64,000 nt of DNA. Origin: Haladaptatus sp. QDMS2. GTDB taxonomy: Archaea > Halobacteriota > Halobacteria > Halobacteriales > Halococcaceae. The DNA is taken from NCBI RefSeq assembly GCF_029338295.1, contig NZ_CP119791.1:682001-746000 (forward strand), given 5' to 3'. Position numbers and translations under genes: made by a program. A model generated the notes under the pieces. That model made no database searches. It had not been told where the DNA came from and worked only from the letters and a program-made list of their open reading frames with translations. Below, one piece after another: positions 17,253 to 25,532 of the stretch. The first letter of the stretch is position 1. The number at the start of each line of letters is the position of its first letter.

Positions 17253-18590
17253 ATGAGTGAAAGAGAGACATGGGCAACGCGGATGGGGTTCATCCTCGCG
17301 GCCGTCGGCAGCGCCGTCGGCCTCGGGAACCTCTGGCAGTTCCCCTTCAAGACGGCGACCAACGGTGGGGCGGCGTTCCTCATCGTTTACATCGGCGCGG
17401 TCCTCGCCATCGGTTTCCCGGCGATGCTCGCCGAGTTCGTCATCGGGCGACGAACCAACCTGAACACGATTAGCGCGTTCAAGAAACTCGGCTACGGCAA
17501 CTGGCGCATCGTCGGCGCGCTCGGCCTCTTCACCGGGTTCTGGATTCTGTCGTACTACTCCGTGGTTGGCGGCTGGGTACTTCGCTACCTCGGCGGCAGC
17601 GCCACGGGCGCGTACTTCAGTGCGCCCGGTGAGTACTTCGCCACGATTTCGATGGGACCAGAGGCACTCGCACTCCACGCCGTGTTCATGGGCATCACCA
17701 TCGGCATCGTCGCCTTCGGCATCGAGGGCGGCATCGAGAAGGCAACGAAGCTGATGGTTCCGTCCATCATCTTCATCATGGTCGGCCTCGCCGTCTTCGC
17801 GTTCATCAGCGACTCGGGCGCGGCCATGGAAGCGTACGCATACTTCCTCAACCCCGACCTGAGCGTCGTCCGAGCGAACTTCGGCGACATCGTCCCGTTC
17901 GCCGTCGGACAGGCGTTCTTCTCACTTTCACTCGGCATGGGTGCGATGATTACCTACGCTTCGTACCTCGGTAACGACGACAATCTCGCGAAAGACGGCC
18001 TCGCTATCGTCTTCCTTAATTCGGTCGTCGGCATCCTCGCAGGCCTCGTCGTCTTCCCGTTCCTGTTCGCACAGGGCATCAGCCCTGACACGAGCGGCCC
18101 CGGCGCGCTGTTCGTCGCCGTCGCCGGCGCGCTCGCCGAACTCGGAGCCATCGGACAGGTCGTCGGCGTCGTCTTTTTCTTCGTCGTCCTGATTGCTGCT
18201 CTCTCGTCGGCAATCAGCCTGCTCGAAGTCGTCGTCGCCTACGTCGTGGACAACACCAGCGTCAGCCGCAAACCCGCTGCCTTTGCCATCGGGGGCGTCA
18301 TCTTCGCCCTCGGTATCCCTTCTGCACTCGACACGGCGTGGCTCGGCTGGTTCGACACGCTCGCCTACAAGTTCCTCTTGCCATTCGGCGTCCTCCTGCT
18401 CCTGCTGTTCGTCGGCTGGGTGCTCGGAGGCACTGCGAGTACAGAACTGCTCAAAGGTATGAAAGACCGAACGACCTTCAGCCTGACGTGGCTCTGGACG
18501 GTTAGAACGCTCGTTCTCCTTGGCGTCGTCGTGACCCTCGGCTTCGGCATCCAGACGCTGATGGAAGAAGGCATCATGCCGCCGGTTTAA
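17253..18590 (+). CDS. Sodium-dependent transporter, NSS family (first copy)
   Basis: The 445-residue protein starts MSERETWATRMGFILAAVGS and carries the neurotransmitter:sodium symporter signature AVGLGNLWQFPFKTATNGG in the first helix, with the unwound GxxxGxxN region that binds sodium and substrate. About 11-12 membrane helices follow, and SLGMGAMITYASYLG matches the sixth-helix substrate region. It imports an amino acid or related solute with sodium. A very similar gene follows in the same direction. Confidence 0.95.
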   Translation: MSERETWATRMGFILAAVGSAVGLGNLWQFPFKTATNGGAAFLIVYIGAVLAIGFPAMLAEFVIGRRTNLNTISAFKKLGYGNWRIVGALGLFTGFWILSYYSVVGGWVLRYLGGSATGAYFSAPGEYFATISMGPEALALHAVFMGITIGIVAFGIEGGIEKATKLMVPSIIFIMVGLAVFAFISDSGAAMEAYAYFLNPDLSVVRANFGDIVPFAVGQAFFSLSLGMGAMITYASYLGNDDNLAKDGLAIVFLNSVVGILAGLVVFPFLFAQGISPDTSGPGALFVAVAGALAELGAIGQVVGVVFFFVVLIAALSSAISLLEVVVAYVVDNTSVSRKPAAFAIGGVIFALGIPSALDTAWLGWFDTLAYKFLLPFGVLLLLLFVGWVLGGTASTELLKGMKDRTTFSLTWLWTVRTLVLLGVVVTLGFGIQTLMEEGIMPPV

Positions 18591-18716
18591 GGGCGCTAAT
18601 CCTCACCATTTTTACCCCGAAATCGGCCGCCTGAGCGGCTGTATCGCCATGTTATTGGGGAGTTGACTAATCGCAACTCGAAAGTAACTTAGGTGCGCCT
18701 TTGCGAGTGCGTTCCA

Positions 18717-20147
18717 ATGACACGAGAAACCTGGGCAACCCGAGTTGGGTTCATTCTCGCGGCCGTCGGCAGCGCCGTCGGACTGGGGAACATCTGGCGG
18801 TTCCCCTGGATGACGGCGGAAAACGGCGGCAGTGCCTTTCTCATCGTCTATCTCGGTATCGTGCTCCTCGTCGGCGTCCCCGGTTTGCTGGGCGAATTCG
18901 TCATCGGACGGCGGGCGAAACGCAACCCTGCGGGCGCACTCAAGAAACTCTCTGGCTCCCGGGCGTGGGAACTCGTCGGTGGGTTCAGCGTCGTCACCGC
19001 GGTCGTCTTGCTGTCGTTCTACAGTGTCGTCGGCGGGTGGATTCTGCGCTACTTCCTCGCCAGTCCGACCGGCGCGTACTTCGGGTCGCCGGGTGGGTAC
19101 TACGACTCCATCGCATTCGGAACCACCGGGTCCGTCGGTTTCGGCCTTGTCTTCCTCGTGCTGACCGGTATCATCGTCTTTGCCGGTGTGCGCCGGGGCA
19201 TCGAAGTCGCCACGAAAGTGATGATGCCGGCCATCGTCGCCCTGTTGCTCGCGCTCGCCGGGTGGGCGTTCTTCCAGCCGAACGCGATGGCGGGGTACGA
19301 TTTCTACCTCGGGGCCGACTGGGGCTACCTGCAAGCGAACTTCTTTGACATCCTTCCGGCCGCCGCCGGACAGGCGCTGTTCACCCTCTCCATCGGTGCG
19401 GGGACGATGATTACCTACGCCTCGTACCTCGGCGAGGACCGGTCGCTCCCGTTCGACGGGTCGGCAATCGCCGTCCTCAACACGTTCGTCGGTGTGCTCG
19501 CGGGCCTCGTCGTCTTCCCACTGCTGTTCAGTTTCGCCCCCGACGCGGCGGGCACGAGCGGGCCGGGCGCGCTGTTCGTCGGCATCGCCGGAGCGTTCGC
19601 GAACCTTCCGTCCGTCGGTGGGATTTCGACGGGAATCCTCATCGCCACCCTGTTTTTCGGTGTGGTGACCCTCGCGGCACTGTCGAGTTCCATCAGTATG
19701 CTCGAAATCCCTGTCTCATTCCTCGTGGATGAGTTCGGCATCGAGCGCAAGTACGCCACCGGCGGGATGCTCGCGCTGGTGTCGCTCACGATGACGGTCA
19801 ATGCACTCCGGCCGCCGGTGTTCGAGTTCATCGCGGGCACGCTCGTCGACCTGATGCTCACCGCTGGACTGCTCGCGTTCCTGTTGTTCGTCGGCTGGGT
19901 GCTCGGCCGGGACGCCATCGACGAATTCGCGAAGGGAGCGTCCGATTTCGGTCGCTCACTCGCGTCGCCGTGGCTGCTCGCCGTCGGCGTCCTCCTCCCG
20001 CTGTTCTTGCTGTTCACGCTGCTCACGGGCATCTTCGGGGCGCTCGGCATGGCGGGTGCAATCGAGACGTGGATGACCGTTGTGCTCAGCGTCGCCCTTG
20101 GACTGGTGGCCTTCGCCGGCCTCCGGGGTCCGACCTCCGTCCTGTAA
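18717..20147 (+). CDS. Sodium-dependent transporter, NSS family (second copy)
   Basis: A 476-residue NSS transporter from ATG 18717 (MTRETWATRVGFILAAVGSA), with AVGLGNIWRFPWMTAENGG in helix 1 and SIGAGTMITYASYLGED in helix 6. It differs from the first copy mainly in the last quarter (extra C-terminal helix). In helix 1 it has IWRFPW where the first copy has LWQFPF; NSS transporters normally have Arg in that extracellular gate, so the first copy's Gln is the unusual one. The two genes are 126 bases apart, long enough for a separate promoter. Confidence 0.95.
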   Translation: MTRETWATRVGFILAAVGSAVGLGNIWRFPWMTAENGGSAFLIVYLGIVLLVGVPGLLGEFVIGRRAKRNPAGALKKLSGSRAWELVGGFSVVTAVVLLSFYSVVGGWILRYFLASPTGAYFGSPGGYYDSIAFGTTGSVGFGLVFLVLTGIIVFAGVRRGIEVATKVMMPAIVALLLALAGWAFFQPNAMAGYDFYLGADWGYLQANFFDILPAAAGQALFTLSIGAGTMITYASYLGEDRSLPFDGSAIAVLNTFVGVLAGLVVFPLLFSFAPDAAGTSGPGALFVGIAGAFANLPSVGGISTGILIATLFFGVVTLAALSSSISMLEIPVSFLVDEFGIERKYATGGMLALVSLTMTVNALRPPVFEFIAGTLVDLMLTAGLLAFLLFVGWVLGRDAIDEFAKGASDFGRSLASPWLLAVGVLLPLFLLFTLLTGIFGALGMAGAIETWMTVVLSVALGLVAFAGLRGPTSVL

Positions 20148-20219
20148 ATTCGACAACTGTCGAAGGGAGATTTGCCTCCTTGCGGAACCCTTTTTGTGGC
20201 GCTTCTGTATCGACCTAGC

Positions 20220-20249
20220 ATGAATGCGGTATGGGGTGATTCCCCGTGA
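20220..20249 (+). CDS. Possible nine-codon leader ORF before the carboxylase operon
   Basis: ATG at 20220 opens a frame of nine codons (MNAVWGDSP) whose TGA overlaps the GTG start of the carboxyltransferase gene as GTGA. The strong ribosome-binding sequence GGGGTGAT lies inside it. The arrangement would couple translation of the leader to the main gene. It is too short to judge by composition, so it rests on position alone. Confidence 0.35.
   Translation: MNAVWGDSP
20233..20240 (+). promoter_or_regulatory. Strong ribosome binding site for the carboxyltransferase gene
   Basis: GGGGTGAT matches the archaeal anti-Shine-Dalgarno (GGTGAT core) and ends five bases before GTG 20246 and eleven before the in-frame ATG 20252, favouring GTG as the start. 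Confidence 0.6.
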
Positions 20250-21796
20250 CCATGGAAGAGAAGATCGAGGAGCTACGCGAGAAACACGAGGAAGCCCTCC
20301 TTGGCGGCGGCGAAGACCGAATCGAAGCCCAGCACGACAAGGGCAAACTCACCGCGCGCGAGCGCATCGACTACTTCTTAGACGACGATACGTTCACCGA
20401 GTTCGACCAGTTGCGCACCCACCGGTCGCACAACTTCGGGATGGAAGAACAGCAAATTCCCGGCGACGGCGTCGTGACGGGCTACGGCGAAGTGGACGGG
20501 CGCACTGTCTTCGTGTTCGCTCACGACTTCACCGTCTTCGGCGGGTCGCTCGGTGAAGTGTTCGCCGAGAAGGTCGTGAAGGTGATGGACAAAGCCATGG
20601 AAGTCGGCGCTCCAATCATCGGGCTAAACGACTCTGCCGGCGCGCGGATTCAGGAAGGCGTCGTCTCGCTCGCGGGCTACGCGGACATCTTCCACCGCAA
20701 CCAACAGGCGTCGGGCGTCATCCCACAGATTTCGGCAATCATGGGGCCGTGTGCCGGCGGCGCGGTGTACTCCCCCGCCATCACGGACTTCATCCTGATG
20801 GTCGAGGACACGAGCCACATGATGATTACCGGCCCGGAGGTCATCAAGACCGTCACGGGCGAAGAAATCACGATGGAAGAACTCGGCGGGGCGGGCGCTC
20901 ACAACACGAAGAGTGGCGTCGCCCAGTTCTCGACGGCCGACGAAAAGGAAGCCCTCGACGACATTCGTCGCCTGCTCTCGTACATGCCCTCGAACAACGT
21001 CGAGGACCCACCACGCGTCGAACCGTGGGACGACCCAGAGCGGATGGACGACGAACTCAAGGAAGTCGTCCCGGACCAGCCACAGAAGCCCTACGACATC
21101 GTCAACGTCATCGACAAAGTCGTCGACGAGGGTTCGTTCTTCGAAGTTGCGGAGAAGTACGCACGAAACATCACCATCGGCTTCGCCCGACTCGACGGCC
21201 ACGCCGTCGGCGTCGTGGCGAACCAGCCGAAGATTAACGCAGGCACCCTCGACATCGACTCCAGTCTGAAGGGCTCTCGCTTCGTGCGCTTCTGTGACGC
21301 CTTCAACATCCCAATCGTGACGTTCGTGGACGTGCCCGGGTTCATGCCCGGCACCGACCAGGAGCACAACGGCATCATCAAACACGGCGCGAAACTGCTC
21401 TACGCCTACTCCGAGGCCACGGTGCCACTGCTCACCGTCATCACGCGCAAGGCCTACGGCGGCGCCTACGACGTGATGGCCTCGAAGCACCTCGGGGCGG
21501 ACGTGAACTACGCCTGGCCGACGGCGGAACTCGCCGTGATGGGGCCACAGGGCGCAGTGAACATCCTCTACCGCAAGGAACTGGCCGACGCAGACGACGT
21601 GGAGGAAAAGCGCCAGCAACTCATCGACGAGTACCGCGACGCCTTCGCGAACCCCTACGAGGCCGCGGAGAAGGGCTACGTAGACGACGTCATCGAGCCA
21701 CAGGAGACGCGTCCGCGCCTCATCCAGGACCTGAAGATGCTCCGGACGAAACGCAAGAGCCAGCCGGACCGCAAACACGGCAACATCCCACTCTGA
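20246..21796 (+). CDS. pccB: Acyl-CoA (probably propionyl-CoA) carboxylase, carboxyltransferase subunit
   Basis: A 516-residue crotonase-fold carboxyltransferase. N-terminal half: [30 protein letters not shown] and [18 protein letters not shown]-terminal half: [20 protein letters not shown] and [19 protein letters not shown], which form the biotin and acyl-CoA pockets. It transfers the carboxyl group from carboxybiotin to propionyl-CoA or acetyl-CoA. The residue four after the AYGG glycines is Asp (GGAYD), a position associated with propionyl-CoA preference in actinobacterial homologues. It is the first gene of a three-gene operon with a small subunit and the biotin carboxylase. Confidence 0.94.
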   Translation: MTMEEKIEELREKHEEALLGGGEDRIEAQHDKGKLTARERIDYFLDDDTFTEFDQLRTHRSHNFGMEEQQIPGDGVVTGYGEVDGRTVFVFAHDFTVFGGSLGEVFAEKVVKVMDKAMEVGAPIIGLNDSAGARIQEGVVSLAGYADIFHRNQQASGVIPQISAIMGPCAGGAVYSPAITDFILMVEDTSHMMITGPEVIKTVTGEEITMEELGGAGAHNTKSGVAQFSTADEKEALDDIRRLLSYMPSNNVEDPPRVEPWDDPERMDDELKEVVPDQPQKPYDIVNVIDKVVDEGSFFEVAEKYARNITIGFARLDGHAVGVVANQPKINAGTLDIDSSLKGSRFVRFCDAFNIPIVTFVDVPGFMPGTDQEHNGIIKHGAKLLYAYSEATVPLLTVITRKAYGGAYDVMASKHLGADVNYAWPTAELAVMGPQGAVNILYRKELADADDVEEKRQQLIDEYRDAFANPYEAAEKGYVDDVIEPQETRPRLIQDLKMLRTKRKSQPDRKHGNIPL

Positions 21797-21797
21797 G

Positions 21798-22058
21798 ATG
21801 AACGTAGAAGACCTCCTCGCCGCACTCGACATCGACGACGCGGACGCAGACGAGGCCGCCGCCATCGCCGCCTCCATCGGCGCGCACTTACAGGACCTCG
21901 CCGCCGCCGCGGCGGACGCAGACGAGGAGACGTGGGAGGGCCAGCGCTGGACGTTCGCTGGCCGGATGGAGGCGCTCCAACAACGTACCGTTCGGGTTCC
22001 CGACGGTGCCCCGCAAAGCGCGTGGGCGGCCGCAGGCCGAACCGATAGAATGAGATAA
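21798..22058 (+). CDS. pccX: Small carboxylase subunit, PccX-like
   Basis: The 86-residue protein is acidic, with an Ala/Asp-rich helical first half and a C-terminal half containing [14 protein letters not shown], which resembles the W-x-x-AGR-x-E motif near the end of short acyl-CoA carboxylase epsilon-type subunits. It starts one base after the pccB stop and ends 29 bases before the biotin carboxylase gene. In Haloferax mediterranei a small gene in exactly this position, pccX, is needed for propionyl-CoA carboxylase activity. The assignment here rests on position, size and that motif. Confidence 0.78.
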   Translation: MNVEDLLAALDIDDADADEAAAIAASIGAHLQDLAAAAADADEETWEGQRWTFAGRMEALQQRTVRVPDGAPQSAWAAAGRTDRMR

Positions 22059-22087
22059 CCGGATATTCAACACACCCATATTCACAA

Positions 22088-23881
22088 ATGTTCGATAAGG
22101 TTCTCGTCGCCAACCGAGGTGAAATCGCAGTCCGCGTCATGCGTGCCTGTGAAGAGCTCGGTATCGGCACCGTCGCAGTGTACAGTGATGCAGACAAAAA
22201 CGCCGGTCACGTCCGCTACGCGGACGAAGCGTACAACATCGGTCCAGCCCGCGCCGCGGAGTCCTACCTCGACCACGAGGCTGTCATCGAGGCCGCAGAG
22301 AAGGCTGATGCAGATGCCATCCACCCCGGCTACGGTTTCCTCGCGGAGAACGCAGAGTTCGCCGGCAAAGTCGCCGACGCGGGCATCACCTGGGTCGGCC
22401 CGAGTTCGGAATCGATGGAGCAACTCGGCGAGAAGACGAAGGCTCGCAAACTGATGGAGGCCGCAGGCGTCCCAATCGTCCCCGGGACGACGGACCCCGT
22501 CACCTCCGGCGAGGAAGTCGAAGCCTTCGGCGAGGAACACGGCTTCCCCGTCGCCATCAAGGCAGAGGGTGGCGGTGGCGGCCGCGGGATGAAGGTCGTC
22601 AACTCCGCGGAGGAAGCGCAGGACAAGTTCGAGTCGGCCCAGCGCGAGGGTGAAGCCTACTTCGACAATCCGTCCGTATACGTCGAAAAGTACCTCGAAG
22701 CGCCACGCCACATCGAGGTGCAGATTATCGCAGACCAGCACGGCAACGTGCGCCACCTCGGCGAGCGCGACTGTTCGCTCCAGCGCCGCCATCAGAAGGT
22801 CATCGAAGAGGGGCCAAGTCCGGCCCTCTCCGACGAACTCCGCGCCGAAATCGGCGAGGCCGCCCGCCAGGGTGTCATGGCCTCCGACTACGTGAACGCG
22901 GGGACCGTCGAGTTCCTCGTCGAGGACGGCGAGTTCTACTTCCTCGAAGTGAACACCCGGATTCAGGTCGAACACTGCGTGACCGAGGAAATCACGGGCA
23001 TCGACATCGTGAAGTGGCAACTGCGAGTCGCCATGGGCGAAGAACTCGGCTTCGAACAGGAGGACGTCGAAATCGAGGGCCACGCGATGGAGTTCCGCAT
23101 CAACGCCGAGAACGCGGCGAACAACTTCGCACCCGCCACCGGCACACTCGAGACGTACGCCCCGCCGGGCGGCATCGGCGTCCGCATGGACGACGCGCTC
23201 CGCCAGGGCGACAAAATCGGCGGCGACTACGACTCGATGATTGGCAAGCTCATCGTGTACGGCAAAGACCGCGAGGAGTGTATCGCCCGGTCGAAGCGCG
23301 CGCTCAAGGAGTTCGACATTGAGGGCATCGTGACGGTCATCCCGTTCCACCGCCTCATGCTCACCGACGAGCAGTTCGTCGCGGGTACGCACACGACGAA
23401 GTACCTCGACGAGGAACTCGACGTCGAACGCATCAAGGACGCTCAGGAAAAGTGGGGGCCGACGAAGACCGGCGACGCCGAAGACGAGGAGACGGTCGAA
23501 CGCGAGTTCGTCGTCGAAGTCAACGGCAAGCGCTTCGAGGTCAATCTGGAGGAACACGGCGCACCGGCCGTCGCCGCAACCGCGTCGAGCGGCAAGAAGC
23601 AGTCCTCCGCCCCGCGCCCATCGAGCAAGAACGGCGACGACAGTGACTCTGGAAGCGCCCCGACAGACGGCCAGCAGGTCAAAGCCGAGATGCAGGGTAC
23701 CATCCTCGCCGTCAACGTAGACGAGGGCGACGAGGTCACCTCCGGCGACGTCGTCTGCGTCTTGGAAGCCATGAAGATGGAGAACGACGTGGTCGCCAGT
23801 GCCTCTGGTACTGTCACACACGTCAGCGTCTCCGAAGGCGAGAGCGTCAACATGGGCGACGTGCTCATCGTCATCGAATAA
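22088..23881 (+). CDS. pccA: Acyl-CoA carboxylase, biotin carboxylase plus biotin-carrier subunit
   Basis: The 597-residue fusion begins [20 protein letters not shown], the standard biotin carboxylase start. The ATP-grasp glycine loop [14 protein letters not shown] is near residue 160, and [19 protein letters not shown] with [12 protein letters not shown] completes the active site. After a Ser/Lys linker (about residues 500-525) comes a biotinyl domain with the target lysine in [13 protein letters not shown] near residue 562. It carboxylates its own biotin with bicarbonate and ATP and hands it to the product of the first gene in this operon. Confidence 0.95.
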   Translation: MFDKVLVANRGEIAVRVMRACEELGIGTVAVYSDADKNAGHVRYADEAYNIGPARAAESYLDHEAVIEAAEKADADAIHPGYGFLAENAEFAGKVADAGITWVGPSSESMEQLGEKTKARKLMEAAGVPIVPGTTDPVTSGEEVEAFGEEHGFPVAIKAEGGGGGRGMKVVNSAEEAQDKFESAQREGEAYFDNPSVYVEKYLEAPRHIEVQIIADQHGNVRHLGERDCSLQRRHQKVIEEGPSPALSDELRAEIGEAARQGVMASDYVNAGTVEFLVEDGEFYFLEVNTRIQVEHCVTEEITGIDIVKWQLRVAMGEELGFEQEDVEIEGHAMEFRINAENAANNFAPATGTLETYAPPGGIGVRMDDALRQGDKIGGDYDSMIGKLIVYGKDREECIARSKRALKEFDIEGIVTVIPFHRLMLTDEQFVAGTHTTKYLDEELDVERIKDAQEKWGPTKTGDAEDEETVEREFVVEVNGKRFEVNLEEHGAPAVAATASSGKKQSSAPRPSSKNGDDSDSGSAPTDGQQVKAEMQGTILAVNVDEGDEVTSGDVVCVLEAMKMENDVVASASGTVTHVSVSEGESVNMGDVLIVIE

Positions 23882-23968
23882 TCGCGTCTCGCTTTTCGAT
23901 TTTTCAGGCGGTGAGCGACTGCATCACTCGACCAAACCCAAAAGAGCCTCGCGCACCAATACACCGCC

Positions 23969-24376
23969 ATGAGCGAGCAACCAGCCACCCGAGAGGTCCC
24001 AAAATCTGACGACGAGTGGCGAGAAATCCTCACCGAGGAGGAGTACAAAGTCCTCCGCGAGCAGGGGACGGAACCGAAGTACACCGGAGAGTTCATCGAC
24101 AAGGACGACCCCGGCACATACACCTGCAAGGGATGCGGCCAGAAGTTGTTCACCTCGGATACGAAGTTCACCTCCTCGGGGTGGCCGAGTTTCTACGACG
24201 CCATCGAGGGGGCAGTCGAGTTCGAGCGTGACACCAGTCACGGGATGGTTCGCACCGAGGTCCACTGCGCGAACTGCGGCAGCCACCTCGGGCACATCTT
24301 CGACGACGGGCCGAACCCCACTGGGAAACGCTACTGCATCAACTCCATCTGCCTCAACTTCGAAGAAGAGGCTTGA
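23969..24376 (+). CDS. msrB: Peptide-methionine (R)-S-oxide reductase
   Basis: The 135-residue protein shows the MsrB pattern: EWREILTEEEYKVLREQGTE, two zinc CxxC pairs (CKGC and CANC), FTSSGWPSFYD, GMVRTEVHCANCGSHLGH and the catalytic cysteine in GKRYCINSICLNF. It reduces methionine-R-sulfoxide in oxidised proteins. It has its own promoter region after the carboxylase operon and ends one base before the convergent aldo/keto reductase gene. Confidence 0.96.
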   Translation: MSEQPATREVPKSDDEWREILTEEEYKVLREQGTEPKYTGEFIDKDDPGTYTCKGCGQKLFTSDTKFTSSGWPSFYDAIEGAVEFERDTSHGMVRTEVHCANCGSHLGHIFDDGPNPTGKRYCINSICLNFEEEA

Positions 24377-24377
24377 G

Positions 24378-25175
24378 TTACTGGTTCCACGGCGCGGCGT
24401 CGAATTCGACGGTGCGCTCCTCGCGCTCGATGCCGTCTATCTTCGCGATATCTGCGTCGGTGAGCGTCAGGTCACGCGCGGCAAAGTTGTCGGCGATGTG
24501 CTCGCGGCTGGTCGCCTTCGGGATGACCTTCGCACCCTTTTCGCGGAGCCACGCGAGGCTGACCTGAGCTTCGCTCACGTCGTGCTCGCTGGCGATTTCC
24601 TGCAGTTCTGGAATGTCGAACACCTCATCCTGCGCGAGTGGCGAGTAGGCGACGAAGTGGTGGTCCTCGTTTTCTGCCATCGCTCTGAGTTCGTCCTGCT
24701 GGCAGAGCGGGTTCATCTCGACCTGATGGGCGTAGAGCGGTGCGGAGAGCTGGCCGAGCGCCTCGTCGAGCAGGTCCGGGGTGAAATTCGAGAGCCCGAC
24801 GTGGCGAATGAGGCCGTCGTCGTACAGTTCGTCGAACGCCCGCAGGGTTCCCTCGGGGTCGTACTCCCCGAGTGGCCAGTGGACGTAGAGCAGATCGAGG
24901 GTGTCCACGCCGAGCCTGTCGAGGCTCTCGCGAGTCGTGGAGAGAACGTCTTCGTAGGCGAGATTTCCGGTCTCGACTTTGGAGGCGAGGAAGACGTCCT
25001 CGCGTGGAACTGCCGCGTTCTCGATTGCTTCGCCGGCAGCGGCTTCGTTGCCGTACTCCTGGGCGGTGTCGATGTGGCGATAGCCGACGTCGAGTGCCGT
25101 TTCGACGCTCGCGACACACTGGTCGTGGTCGTCTTGAAGGTACGTCCCGAGGCCGAATGCGGGGAGGTCGTTCAT
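24378..25175 (-). CDS. Aldo/keto reductase (paralogue)
   Basis: A 265-residue AKR of the same type as the one at 9174. MNDLPAFGLGTYLQDD opens it, GYRHIDTAQEYGNEAAAGEA carries Asp and Tyr, LASKVETGN holds Lys, LLYVHWPLGEYD the His, and VGLSNFTPDLLDEAL follows. It probably reduces aldehydes or ketoacids with NAD(P)H. It is separated from the convergent msrB by a single base. Confidence 0.93.
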   Translation of the reverse strand: MNDLPAFGLGTYLQDDHDQCVASVETALDVGYRHIDTAQEYGNEAAAGEAIENAAVPREDVFLASKVETGNLAYEDVLSTTRESLDRLGVDTLDLLYVHWPLGEYDPEGTLRAFDELYDDGLIRHVGLSNFTPDLLDEALGQLSAPLYAHQVEMNPLCQQDELRAMAENEDHHFVAYSPLAQDEVFDIPELQEIASEHDVSEAQVSLAWLREKGAKVIPKATSREHIADNFAARDLTLTDADIAKIDGIEREERTVEFDAAPWNQ

Positions 25176-25517
25176 GGTTCGTGAAAGCGGTGTGGGAAAG
25201 TTAACGAGTTCGACTCGGTGGCGCTGTCATTCGCCTGGGTAACGGGTCTAAAATGACGTCCGTCGAGGAAACCGGTGAGCGTACGATTCAGTCCGGTCGG
25301 CGTAACTCGACGGGAGTCGCGTGCCTCTGACGGTTGCGGTAAGTCAGCACGCCCGTGTCGGGGGGACGCCACGGGCGGTTGAGGTGGGTGGGGGTAGGGG
25401 TACACTTCGATTTCGGTCCACGAAGCGTGGGATTGCTCACTTTCCGCAACTGCACTCAGTACTCTTCGAGACATAGGTTCGTACACTAGTCATTTCGTAC
25501 GATGGACGGTGTGAACT
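25176..25517. other. 342-bp intergenic region between two minus-strand genes
   Basis: A minus-strand frame (25172-25486) crosses it but is rich in Pro, Arg and Ser with no recognisable fold and was not called. The right edge contains the CTAG-centred inverted repeat at the end of the sensor-regulator gene. Nothing else is evident apart from promoter sequence for the aldo/keto reductase. Confidence 0.5.
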
Positions 25518-25532
25518 CTAGTCACCTAGAGT
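25515..25532. repeat. Inverted repeat at the end of the sensor-regulator gene
   Basis: ACTCTAG, spacer TCAC, CTAGAGT: a perfect seven-base inverted repeat overlapping the TAG stop (25518-25520) of the minus-strand sensor-regulator gene. It could form a short hairpin at the mRNA 3' end. Confidence 0.5.

Noticed and set aside
22082-23821. 579-codon minus-strand frame opposite the biotin carboxylase gene
   Set aside because: Shadow of a well-defined gene; residues lack any domain.
25172-25486. 104-codon minus-strand frame between the aldo/keto reductase and sensor-regulator genes
   Set aside because: Pro/Ser/Arg-rich without recognisable structure; overlaps the reductase start and is probably non-coding.
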